A stretch of DNA of 45,591 nucleotides from Lachnospiraceae bacterium (GTDB lineage: Bacteria; Bacillota; Clostridia; Lachnospirales; Lachnospiraceae): contig JAPFDH010000015.1 of NCBI GenBank assembly GCA_026169045.1, forward strand, positions 1 to 45,591, read 5' to 3'. How positions within the stretch are numbered: position 1 is the first letter of the stretch; each line of letters opens with the position of its first letter. Both the position numbers and the translations under genes were made by a program. Shown here in pieces: positions 26,399-34,025 of the stretch. The notes under the pieces are model-generated. The model saw only the letters and a program-made list of their open reading frames with translations. It did no database searches and was not told the DNA's origin.

Positions 26399-26428
26399 TC
26401 TTTTATCACAGCAAAGTGAAAGGAACGA

Positions 26429-26513
26429 TGAGAAACAATCCTTACGCGTTTCTCACGTTCGCGGACAGTCGCCGTACACGTATGCAAGCATCCGCATACG
26501 GCTCGTTGTCTGC
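26429..26513. repeat. GC-rich nested palindromic element
   Basis: First hairpin: TGAGAAAC (26429-26436) with GTTTCTCA (26448-26455). Second, nested: GCGGACA (26461-26467) with TGTCTGC (26507-26513); GCCGTA (26471-26476) with TACGGC (26497-26502); and the alternative CGTATGC/GCATACG. Composition differs from the AT-rich surroundings. It lies between the thrS terminator and the tldD promoter and has no credible coding content. It looks like a REP- or MITE-type extragenic repeat; other copies are not in this window. Confidence 0.5.
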
Positions 26514-26521
26514 TCACAAAC

Positions 26522-26567
26522 AAAAAATCTGCCAGAATGTCTCCTTTGACTTTCTGACAGATTTTTT
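26522..26567 (-). terminator. Terminator of thrS, symmetric on both strands
   Basis: AAAAAATCTG-CCAGA (26522-26536) pairs with TCTGACAGATTTTTT (26553-26567), one mismatch, with T-runs on both strands. It lies about 25 bases past the thrS stop. Confidence 0.88.
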
Positions 26568-26589
26568 CAATTCATGTTATTACTATTTT

Positions 26590-28557
26590 TTATTTTTCTT
26601 CTTCTGTTTTTTCTTCGGCACGAATAGCCTTCGTACGGATTTCTTCCGTAATCTGGTCAATAAATGTCTGCAGTGGCTTTACGCCTTCATCTCCGGCAAA
26701 ACGGCTGCGAACAGATACCGTTTGATCTGCTTCTTCCTGCTGACCAACCACCAGCATATATGGCAGTTTTTCCAATCTCGCCTCACGAATCTTATATCCG
26801 ATTTTTTCGGAACGGCTGTCTACACTGCATAATACACCATTCTTCTTCAGCTCTTTTGCCACCTCATTGGCATAGGCTTCATACTTATCGGAAATCGGTA
26901 AGACACGTACCTGTTCCGGACAAAGCCAGGTCGGGAATTTACCAGCATATTTTTCAATCAACCAAGCCAATGTTCTCTCATAACATCCCATAGATGTTCT
27001 GTGAATGATATAAGGACGCACTTTATTTCCGTTCTGATCGATATAGAACATATCAAAATTTTCAGCGATGGCACAATCCAATTGAATCGTAATCATGGTA
27101 TCTTCTTTGCCATATACATTTTTTGCCTGTATATCAATCTTAGGTCCATAGAAAGCAGCTTCCCCTTCTGCCTCTGTGAATGTAAGATTCTTTTCTACCA
27201 GAATTTCACGAATCTTATTCTGTGTCTTTTCCCAATATTCATCGTCACCCAAATATTTTTCCTTATTATTGGGATCCCATTTGGAAAGACGATATGTCAC
27301 ATCATCATGAAGTCCCAATGTTCTCATACAGTAATCTGCCAGATCCAGGCATCCCTTTAATTCTTCTTCCACCTGATCCGGACGGATTACCAGATGACCT
27401 TCGGAAATCGTAAACTGACGCACACGGGTCAATCCGTGCATTTCACCGGAATCTTCATTTCGAAACAGAGTGGATGTTTCACCATAACGAATAGGCAGAT
27501 CACGGTAAGAATGTTGTTCTGCTTTGTACACATAATACTGGAATGGACAAGTCATAGGACGCAATGCCATAACTTCTTTATCCTTCTCTTCATCCCCCAG
27601 CACAAACATTCCTTCTTTATAATGATCCCAATGTCCGGAAATCTTATAAAGATCCGATTTTGCCATCAGTGGTGTCTTTGTACGAACATAACCGCGGTTA
27701 TTATCTTCTTCATCTTCAATCCATCTTTGTAATGTCTGAATAATCTTCTGTCCCTTTGGCATCAAAAGCGGCAATCCCTGTCCGATCACATCCACCGTTG
27801 TAAATAATTTCATTTCTCTTCCCAAACGGTTATGATCACGCTTCTTAATATCTTCCAAATGTTCCAGATATGCATTCAGCTCATCTTTTGTGGCAAATAC
27901 GGTACCGTAAATTCTCTGAAGCTGTGCCTTATTGGAATCCCCTCTCCAATAGGCCATGGAAGAAGAAATCAACTTAAATGCCTTAATTTTCTTCGTATCC
28001 ATCAGATGAGGGCCTGCACACAAATCAGTAAATCCGTCTCCCTGGCTATAGAAGGAAATCACTGCATCCTCTGGAAGATCCTCTATGAGTTCCACTTTAT
28101 ATGGCTCTCCCATTTTCTGTTCCAGTTCAATGGCTTCCTTTCTCGGCAACTCAAACCGTTCCAGACGATGTCCCTCTTTCACAATCTTCTTCATTTCTTT
28201 TTCCAGATTGTCCAAATCTTCTCTGGAGAACGGTTTGGAATCAAAATCATAATAGAACCCTTCATCAATGGCCGGTCCAATGGCACATTTTGCCTCTGGG
28301 AAAAGACGCTTTACTGCTTCTGCCAATACATGGGATGCCGTATGGCGCATAACCCGCAGTCCTTCCGGATCCTTTACTGTCAGAATATTGAGTTCACAGT
28401 CACTCTCCACCGTTGTTCTTAAATCCACAACTTCTCCGTTTACTTCTCCGGCACAAGCCATACGAGCAAGTCCTTCGCTGATATCCATAGCGATTTCATA
28501 TACTGTTTTTGCTTCCTGATACTCTTTTACAGAACCGTCTTTTAATGTAATCTTCAT
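26590..28557 (-). CDS. thrS: Threonyl-tRNA synthetase
   Basis: About 655 residues, normal for the full bacterial enzyme. TGS domain (about 1-62, MKITLKDGSVKEY). Editing domain with HTASHVL and the later CAGPHL (zinc-like HxxxH and Cys-x-x-x-His motifs). Class II core with motif 2 in FRNEDSGEMHGLTRVRQF and a zinc-binding Cys in MTCPFQYYVYK. C-terminal anticodon-binding domain from QVRVLPISDKYE. It charges tRNA-Thr and clears Ser-tRNA-Thr. The frame opens to 28590, but GAGGAG five or six bases before the Met at 28557 fixes the start. A T-box leader precedes it. Confidence 0.97.
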   Translation of the reverse strand: MKITLKDGSVKEYQEAKTVYEIAMDISEGLARMACAGEVNGEVVDLRTTVESDCELNILTVKDPEGLRVMRHTASHVLAEAVKRLFPEAKCAIGPAIDEGFYYDFDSKPFSREDLDNLEKEMKKIVKEGHRLERFELPRKEAIELEQKMGEPYKVELIEDLPEDAVISFYSQGDGFTDLCAGPHLMDTKKIKAFKLISSSMAYWRGDSNKAQLQRIYGTVFATKDELNAYLEHLEDIKKRDHNRLGREMKLFTTVDVIGQGLPLLMPKGQKIIQTLQRWIEDEEDNNRGYVRTKTPLMAKSDLYKISGHWDHYKEGMFVLGDEEKDKEVMALRPMTCPFQYYVYKAEQHSYRDLPIRYGETSTLFRNEDSGEMHGLTRVRQFTISEGHLVIRPDQVEEELKGCLDLADYCMRTLGLHDDVTYRLSKWDPNNKEKYLGDDEYWEKTQNKIREILVEKNLTFTEAEGEAAFYGPKIDIQAKNVYGKEDTMITIQLDCAIAENFDMFYIDQNGNKVRPYIIHRTSMGCYERTLAWLIEKYAGKFPTWLCPEQVRVLPISDKYEAYANEVAKELKKNGVLCSVDSRSEKIGYKIREARLEKLPYMLVVGQQEEADQTVSVRSRFAGDEGVKPLQTFIDQITEEIRTKAIRAEEKTEEEK

Positions 28558-28727
28558 TTTTGCTCCTCTTTTCCATATGATGATAATCATGGAGGAACGC
28601 TAACGCCGATGCTCTTTTTATAAAAACACCTGCACGTTTTTCGTTCCCGGTTACCTGCTACTGATTTTGAAGATGTTTCCCCTTTCTGACAGAAAGACGC
28701 TCACTCATTTCATACTTACTACATAGT

Positions 28728-29098
28728 AAAAAGCTGTCACAAATATCTGTGGATATGGAAAAAACCTAACCGGTTCCTTTTCCCAATAACAGACAGCCAT
28801 GACAGCTTTTCTTTCTCTGCCCACAGAAAACACTCTTCTTCGGGGACGGGCGATGCCCGCGGTTCCACCCCGCTTGTTTTCCATGAAACTTTATTTTCTA
28901 TAAACCTGCGTTCTTTGAAAATTACTTTCTGTGAAAACCTCTTAATTTTAAGATGATAACGGAATCACCGTGCCCTATTAAGGCCGCTCCAAGGTGGTGT
29001 TTGGCATGTATTACATCAGAATCCTTACAGCCAAGGGATTCCTCTCTGTTGATGTATGGTACTGCCTACTGTCCTCTTCTACGCTTTTTCTGCCTTAC
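28728..29098 (-). promoter_or_regulatory. T-box leader of thrS (threonine specifier)
   Basis: The minus strand carries the core T-box sequence GGGGTGGAACCGCG (28858-28871), flanked by CGGGG and CCCCG that can form the antiterminator. Upstream are stem I features: GGACAGTAG near the base and the distal-loop stretch GGCTGTAAGGATTC. On the 3' side, ACACCACC (28993-29000) contains two overlapping-register ACC threonine codons as specifier candidates. Downstream, AAAAGCTGTCA and TGACAGCTTTT (28800-28810 and 28729-28739) form a hairpin ending in a T-run. The 28558-28727 stretch between this hairpin and thrS has no further recognised element. Confidence 0.92.
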
Positions 29099-29128
29099 AT
29101 TTTATCAGCAAATTCTATTTTCTGTCAA
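29099..29128 (-). promoter_or_regulatory. Promoter of the thrS T-box transcript
   Basis: TTGACA (29123-29128), 18-base spacer, TAAAAT (29099-29104) on the minus strand, immediately before the T-box stem I. Confidence 0.7.
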
Positions 29129-29136
29129 GATTTATT

Positions 29137-29171
29137 TTTTCGACCAGTCAGACCTATGAGCTGAGCATCTG
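29137..29171. repeat. Short repeat element, copy C (right module)
   Basis: TTTTCGACCAGTCAGACC and TATGAGCTGAGCATCTG match the right half of the copy at 33831-33912 with four differences. It sits between the thrS promoter and the stop codon of the DUF1848 gene. Confidence 0.55.
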
Positions 29172-30071
29172 TTATCTTCCTTTATCTGTCACAAAATCTT
29201 CTTCTGTCAGAACGGATCCTAAAACAGGAGAATTACCATTCCAATCCGCTATTTTTTTCCCGTTTTTTTTGTTTTGCCCTCCCGCATAACAATAAACACA
29301 TCCATTGGGACATGTATGATAACTGCCAATATCGATGCTTTCCATGCATCCACATCCTTTTCTCTGTCCTTTATCCTTTCTACCTTTTATCTGGTATCCT
29401 AAAAGCTTTGATATGAGTTTTCCATCAATACAGCTGGAATGTCCGATTCCGTAAGAAGACAGATCAATTTCTTCACAGCATGTCGCCAATTCCATACCTC
29501 TTTCTTTTGTAATTTCAGAAAATCCCCTGGCAATCATGTATTTTTCATTTTCCGCGACTCCACGAATGTTTAAACGCTCCAATCCTTTTTTTATTCGCGG
29601 ATATTCATCCAGAAAACTGATCACACACAATTGTGTGCAATCCTCCAGTCCTTCTGCAAACATTTGAAATTGTTCCATATGCCAATCTACCGTATATTTC
29701 TCACTGATTAATATGGGATCATATCTCCAAATCACCCGTTCTTTCCCGATCTGCTTTGCCAACTGACGAAACGTTTCCATCCTTGAATAAAACGATGGCA
29801 GATACGTTTCAATCTCATTTCCATAAGCATTAAGTGTATATTGAAAATAATACATATAAGAATTCAGTTTCCCTAAATACGGGATGAATGGTTTCGGGTT
29901 TTTAGACCAAAACACGATACAATCCACCACATCCGGTGACAAAGAAACACGGCTGACCTGATGATACCGAAATGGATTTCTAACACACACATACCCTTCT
30001 TCTACCCGATTCATCCACCACTCAGAAAAATATGCCGGAATATCGGTTCTTCGGCTGGCGCTGATAATCAT
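29172..30071 (-). CDS. DUF1848 family protein with C-terminal radical-SAM-like cysteine motif
   Basis: 299 residues. The family start MIISASRRTDIPAYFSEW and the FWSKNPKPF segment (about 63-71) identify DUF1848. Near the C-terminus, TCPNGCVYC gives C254-x3-C258-x2-C261, the cluster-binding spacing of radical SAM enzymes but at the opposite end of the protein, plus a preceding KGCGCMES. An iron-sulfur protein with a TIM-like core is the usual view; no reaction is established to my knowledge. AAGGAGG seven bases before the Met at 30071 decides the start over 30134. It follows a terminator, so it is probably monocistronic. Confidence 0.85.
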   Translation of the reverse strand: MIISASRRTDIPAYFSEWWMNRVEEGYVCVRNPFRYHQVSRVSLSPDVVDCIVFWSKNPKPFIPYLGKLNSYMYYFQYTLNAYGNEIETYLPSFYSRMETFRQLAKQIGKERVIWRYDPILISEKYTVDWHMEQFQMFAEGLEDCTQLCVISFLDEYPRIKKGLERLNIRGVAENEKYMIARGFSEITKERGMELATCCEEIDLSSYGIGHSSCIDGKLISKLLGYQIKGRKDKGQRKGCGCMESIDIGSYHTCPNGCVYCYAGGQNKKNGKKIADWNGNSPVLGSVLTEEDFVTDKGR

Positions 30072-30112
30072 TTTCTTCCTCCTTGTTTTTACCACAAATT
30101 TGTCTGATATAG

Positions 30113-30152
30113 AAAAGACGTCCCCATCAGGCAAAAGCTTTTTGGGAACGTC
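30113..30152 (-). terminator. Terminator of the 2-hydroxyacid dehydrogenase-like gene
   Basis: On the minus strand GACGT-T-CCC (30144-30152) pairs with GGG-G-ACGTC (30117-30125), one mismatch, followed by TTTTC. It lies about 40 bases past the stop at 30191. Confidence 0.75.
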
Positions 30153-30190
30153 ATTTCATTTCTTTTTATCTCATATTTTCTTAATCAGAT

Positions 30191-31093
30191 TTACATTTGC
30201 ACATATTTTCTCAGATTTACCAATACTTTCTCATTCAGACGCACAATTGCCTGTCTGGTCGTACCAGATGATTTTTTTATACAATGCACATTGGGATATG
30301 TGAGTAATACTTCATCTCCCAATCCCATCAGAGTATCGCAAAAATAATGGGTATCTTTCTTTGATAACCATGTTTTCATGGCATCCATATCAAAAGACGG
30401 GCTAAGGGAGGTATTGAAAATAATCTTATGTTCTCCCAAAAGTTCCAATTCTCTTTCATAAAGCAGCGTAACATTCTTACTTAAACAGCTGCACACCACA
30501 TCGCTGGCTTTCAAAATCTCATCCAGTTCTTTATACTGATATCCATTTTCGTTTTCCAACTCTGGTTTTCTGGTTCTGCTGTAATAAGAAATATCAGCGT
30601 TGAAAAACTTCAGAGCTTTTGCAATCACCTGTGCTGTGGCTCCCATTCCAAGAATACCCACTTTCAAATCCTTTATCTCTGACTCAATACCAAAAAACGG
30701 AGTATATCCCCCTGTCCCATGAAGAATTTGGATTAATTCACTGACTACATACTCTGCCACGCCTTCATCGCCATAATCCCGGACTCCTGTCACAGTAATA
30801 CCATGCTCTCTGGCATAAGCAATATCTACATTGGAACTTTTTTCGGAATATAAGCTACAGCACATACCTATGTATTTTAGATTGGGACATTTTTCTAAAA
30901 TTTCTTTCCCAATGGGGTGTTTAAAGCTGACAAAAATCCCATCCGCATCTCCGATTCTTTTTACAATTTCAGCTGCATCAGCGGCCTCCTCATCATAAAA
31001 CACCGCCTGTTCACAGTATTGTTTTATTTCCTCCCTGCTGCTTTCCTGGAGAAAAACCGGTTCAATCGCAACCAATTTCTTAAACTTTTTCAT
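30191..31093 (-). CDS. D-isomer 2-hydroxyacid dehydrogenase-like protein with altered catalytic positions
   Basis: 300 residues. N-terminal flavodoxin-like catalytic domain and central NAD-binding domain with GMGATAQVIAKAL (149-161). The fold matches the 2-hydroxyacid dehydrogenase family. Known members use an Arg in the INTARG motif and a His in the NV-x4-H motif. Here the corresponding segments read FNTSLSP (Leu230 where Arg is expected) and NVHCIKKSSGTT (Lys274 where His is expected). It may therefore be a different reductase or a non-catalytic binder. It lies 52 bases downstream of an NSS-type transporter and may share its transcript, so a role with the transported amino acid is possible. 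Confidence 0.75.
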   Translation of the reverse strand: MKKFKKLVAIEPVFLQESSREEIKQYCEQAVFYDEEAADAAEIVKRIGDADGIFVSFKHPIGKEILEKCPNLKYIGMCCSLYSEKSSNVDIAYAREHGITVTGVRDYGDEGVAEYVVSELIQILHGTGGYTPFFGIESEIKDLKVGILGMGATAQVIAKALKFFNADISYYSRTRKPELENENGYQYKELDEILKASDVVCSCLSKNVTLLYERELELLGEHKIIFNTSLSPSFDMDAMKTWLSKKDTHYFCDTLMGLGDEVLLTYPNVHCIKKSSGTTRQAIVRLNEKVLVNLRKYVQM

Positions 31094-31145
31094 TTTTCAC
31101 ATTCTCCCTTCCTTATTTTCTACAATCGCACTACCTTCCCTATCT

Positions 31146-32498
31146 TTATAATCCCTGGATAATCAACACAATAATTAAAATCGGCAATACAAACGTTACA
31201 TATCCTTTTATCCACTTAGGTACTTTCATTCCCTGCCCTCTGTTTGCCTCATCACGATAATTGGAAAATCCCCACCCGAATCGCGTTGTACAAAACAGCA
31301 AATACACCAAAGAACCAATGGGTAAAAGAAGGTTACTGACTATAAAATCCTCTAAATCCATTATAGTAGTTCCTTCCCCTCTGGGCTGGAAACCTGACCA
31401 AAGATTAAATCCAAGGACACACGGTATGGATAACACTAAAATCAAAATCATATTTATGAAAGAAGCTTTTTTTCTGGATACAGAAAACAAATCCATATTA
31501 CAAGCCAATATATTTTCAAAAACAGCTATAACCGTAGAAAAGGAAGCAAAAAATAAAAACAGGAAAAATAATGATCCAAAAATTCTACCTCCCGCCATGG
31601 ATGTAAAAATATTAGGCAACGTTTTAAAAATCAGGGATGGACCACTATCGGGACTGACTCCAAAAGAAAAACAAGACGGGAAAATAATAAGTCCGGATAC
31701 AATTGCTACAAACGTATCCAAAAGAGCAATATTTCTGGCTTCTCCCAATAAACTTTTTCCCCCGCTCAAATAGCTTCCAAAAATCATCATGGCACCGATA
31801 CCCAGACTAAGCGTAAAAAATGCCTGATTCATTGCTGATGTCACAATCTGAAATAACCCGATTTTTTCCACCTGTTTCCAATCGGGAATCAGATAAAACT
31901 TCAATCCCTCTGCTGCCTTTGGCATTGTGAAACTATATATCATTAGAAAAATCATAATAATCAGCAGGGCGATCATCATCCATTTTGTTATACGTTCCAC
32001 ACCATTTTGGAGTCCAAAAGAGCAAATACCAAATCCTGCCACCACTACACACACCATGGTCACCGTCAGGATTGTGGGAGATGCCAGCATATCCTGAAAG
32101 TGTTTTGTCACTTGTTCCGGCTGAAGCCCCTCGAAATTTCCCATGGCAAATTCAAAAAAATAAAACAGCATCCATCCGGCTACTACGGTATAAAACATCA
32201 TCAGAATATAATTTCCAAGCATTGCCACATATCCATGAATATGCCATTTTGATTTTGGTTTTTCCAAAATCTGATAAGCCATAGCCGTACTTTTTTTGCT
32301 GGCTCTTCCCATTGCTAATTCCATAGATAGAACGGGTACTCCAATAATAGCTAAAAAGACCAGATAAAAGAGGACAAAAATTCCGCCCCCATTATTTCCT
32401 ACCATATAAGGAAATTTCCAAACGTTTCCAATACCGATTGCACATCCGGCTGAAAGTAATAAAAATCCCAGACGTGACTTAAATTTTTCTCTTTCCAT
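31146..32498 (-). CDS. Neurotransmitter:sodium symporter (NSS) family transporter
   Basis: About 450 residues with 11 or so membrane helices. The LeuT-type Na+ and substrate site motif is in TM1 (GIGNVWKFPYMVGNNGGG, about 24-41). Further support: GVPVLSMELAMGR, the unwound TM6 region FFTLSLGIGAMMIFGSY, and TM8 with a Ser/Thr-rich stretch. Bacterial 11-helix NSS proteins of the Tyt1/MhsT type import amino acids with Na+. The frame opens to 32522, but AGGAG six bases upstream of the Met at 32498 decides the start. The downstream dehydrogenase-like gene is probably co-transcribed. Substrate not predictable. Confidence 0.92.
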   Translation of the reverse strand: MEREKFKSRLGFLLLSAGCAIGIGNVWKFPYMVGNNGGGIFVLFYLVFLAIIGVPVLSMELAMGRASKKSTAMAYQILEKPKSKWHIHGYVAMLGNYILMMFYTVVAGWMLFYFFEFAMGNFEGLQPEQVTKHFQDMLASPTILTVTMVCVVVAGFGICSFGLQNGVERITKWMMIALLIIMIFLMIYSFTMPKAAEGLKFYLIPDWKQVEKIGLFQIVTSAMNQAFFTLSLGIGAMMIFGSYLSGGKSLLGEARNIALLDTFVAIVSGLIIFPSCFSFGVSPDSGPSLIFKTLPNIFTSMAGGRIFGSLFFLFLFFASFSTVIAVFENILACNMDLFSVSRKKASFINMILILVLSIPCVLGFNLWSGFQPRGEGTTIMDLEDFIVSNLLLPIGSLVYLLFCTTRFGWGFSNYRDEANRGQGMKVPKWIKGYVTFVLPILIIVLIIQGL

Positions 32499-32548
32499 CA
32501 AATCTCCTATTACATCAATCAAAAATCTTTTTCTAATCCCCGTGTCAC

Positions 32549-33124
32549 CTAAGCATTTACCATATCCGTATTTTTTTGAGCAATCAACGTGGGATTCAAT
32601 TTTGCTACAGCTTCCTCGCCAAGAATTGTTTTTAAAAATGAGACATATTCTTCAAATGTTAATTTTCCGTCCAATGTCAGTAATTCAAAATCTGTATAAT
32701 AAATATTGACAAACAGTCCTGTCTCCTTCAAACCATTCTTCAAATAGAACATCTTTCTTCGTTTTCGATCTATCGCATTGGAAGCATCCGGGTCCTCTTT
32801 TTCTATTTCCAAAATAAGCTTTTTCTTTCCGTAATACTGTGCAATGGCTCTGATCGTTTTGCCGCCATATCCTCCACATCGTTTTTCTTCTGCGATTGCA
32901 AAATAATCCACCAAAGCTGTTGTATCCGTAACCATCAAAATAATAAGTCCCACAAACTCATTATCTTCTGCAATTGCCTTAATTTCCATTTTTCCTTCCT
33001 GTGACAATTTCATCATCCAGTCAAATGATTTTTTCTCCACATCAGGAAAGGCTTTTTCATAAAGATCAATTACTTCGTCCTTAAACTCTGGTTTCTCTGC
33101 TCCAATGTCCCAAAACTGAATCAT
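32549..33124 (-). CDS. GNAT-family acetyltransferase
   Basis: 191 residues. The GNAT core is visible: TALVDYFAIAEEKRCGGYGGKTI (about 76-98, quoted in part as DYFAIAEEKRCGGYGGK) with an R/Q-x-x-G-x-G/A-type acetyl-CoA loop, here RCGGYGGK. The later strand is LILEIEKED, as in the TDFELLTLDG relatives of unknown substrate. The C-terminal helix (EYVSFLKTILGEEAV) is an addition beyond the minimal fold. The ribosome site is poor (GAGAGGAAA about 12 bases away). It is separated from the next GNAT gene by 50 bases; both run in the same direction. Confidence 0.75.
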   Translation of the reverse strand: MIQFWDIGAEKPEFKDEVIDLYEKAFPDVEKKSFDWMMKLSQEGKMEIKAIAEDNEFVGLIILMVTDTTALVDYFAIAEEKRCGGYGGKTIRAIAQYYGKKKLILEIEKEDPDASNAIDRKRRKMFYLKNGLKETGLFVNIYYTDFELLTLDGKLTFEEYVSFLKTILGEEAVAKLNPTLIAQKNTDMVNA

Positions 33125-33174
33125 TTTATTACTATTTCCTCTCTGTTTGTAATACTTGTATTTCTCAACAATTT

Positions 33175-33723
33175 TTAAAGTATTTTTCCCATGACAATAG
33201 CATCATACCGGCTTCCATTTTTTAAACGAAATGCATTTTTTATACATCCCCATTCTTCAAATCCGGCTTTTTTATACAATGCCCGCGCACTCTTATTATC
33301 CGAAAATACATTCAATTCCAATTGGTCGTACCCCATCTTTTTGGCCTCTCCTATTATTGCCTGCAACAAAGTCCAGCCAATTCCTCTTCCCCAGTATTTC
33401 TTTTTTACAGATACAACAAAAACAGCCCGATGCCTGATTTTTTTACATGTACCCACACTGAAAATTTTGGCGTTTCCTGCCAATTCATCTCCGATAAATG
33501 CTGCTATCATAAGATCGGTTTCACTTTTTAAAGATTCTTCCAAACATTGTTCTTCCTCTTCCAGATTTTTTTCAATCTCGTCCGGGTAGCGAATCATATG
33601 GTGGGTTTCTTCTGTAATTATTTTCATATGTTCTAAAATTTGCGCAGCATCTTTTTTCTTTGGACTGCAAATCCTACATTCTGTTCCGTCCTTTAATGTA
33701 ACGATTTTCTCTTGATAATCCAT
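33175..33723 (-). CDS. GNAT-family acetyltransferase, probable small-molecule or protein N-acetyltransferase
   Basis: 182 residues. Acetyl-CoA loop in VSVKKKYWGRGIGWTLLQ (R/Q-x-x-G-x-G as GRGIGW, about 112-117), then LELNVFSDNKSARALYKKAGF, the typical GNAT motif B with the N/Y pair. Close in character to the large set of L-amino-acid N-acyltransferase-like GNAT proteins; substrate unknown. GGGAG lies six or so bases before the ATG. It is the first gene of a two-GNAT pair. Confidence 0.85.
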   Translation of the reverse strand: MDYQEKIVTLKDGTECRICSPKKKDAAQILEHMKIITEETHHMIRYPDEIEKNLEEEEQCLEESLKSETDLMIAAFIGDELAGNAKIFSVGTCKKIRHRAVFVVSVKKKYWGRGIGWTLLQAIIGEAKKMGYDQLELNVFSDNKSARALYKKAGFEEWGCIKNAFRLKNGSRYDAIVMGKIL

Positions 33724-33830
33724 TTGGTTCTCCCATTATTCAAGTTTTTTTCAAATACTACCATTCATATTACCATATTTTCCTTAAAAATGCACCTATT
33801 CTTGTCTTGAAACTGTATATTTTTGTGACT

Positions 33831-33912
33831 ATTCAGCCATAGGGTCGTAACAGAAGAGAAAATTATGCTTGCATAATTTTTCGACCGGTTAGACCTATGA
33901 GCTAAGCGTCTG
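33831..33912. repeat. Short repeat element, copy B (both modules)
   Basis: Left module ATTCAGCCATAGGG then AGAGAAAATTATGCTT-GCATAATTTT; right module TCGACCGGTTAGACC then TATGAGCTAAGCGTCTG. Outer arms CATAGGGTC and GACCTATG and inner arms AAAATTATG/CATAATTTT give a nested hairpin. Partial copies lie at 12982-13034 (left) and 29137-29171 (right). Non-coding. Confidence 0.65.
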
Positions 33913-33949
33913 TAAATGAGTAAAACAATGGCGACAGCCACAAAACAAT

Positions 33950-33992
33950 CACGCCGTGTAAGAAATCACTATCGGATCTCCTACACGGCGTG
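33950..33992 (-). terminator. Probable terminator of the cation efflux gene
   Basis: CACGCCGTGTA (33950-33960) pairs perfectly with TACACGGCGTG (33982-33992). On the minus strand it is followed by ATTGTTTTGT. It begins about 34 bases past the stop at 34026. The remainder of the 33724-34025 gap holds only the repeat element described at 33831. Confidence 0.7.
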
Positions 33993-34025
33993 GTCTATGT
34001 TAAAATATCTGTTTTAAAAAATATA

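Noticed and set aside
26392-26832. Plus-strand open frame starting in the GC-rich palindrome and entering thrS
   Set aside because: The start region is the palindromic repeat and the rest is antisense to thrS; peptides of this kind are usual artefacts of that repeat.
28560-28727. Possible second T-box between the terminator and thrS
   Set aside because: No second core T-box motif or specifier arrangement was found; the stretch only holds a short AT-rich leader.
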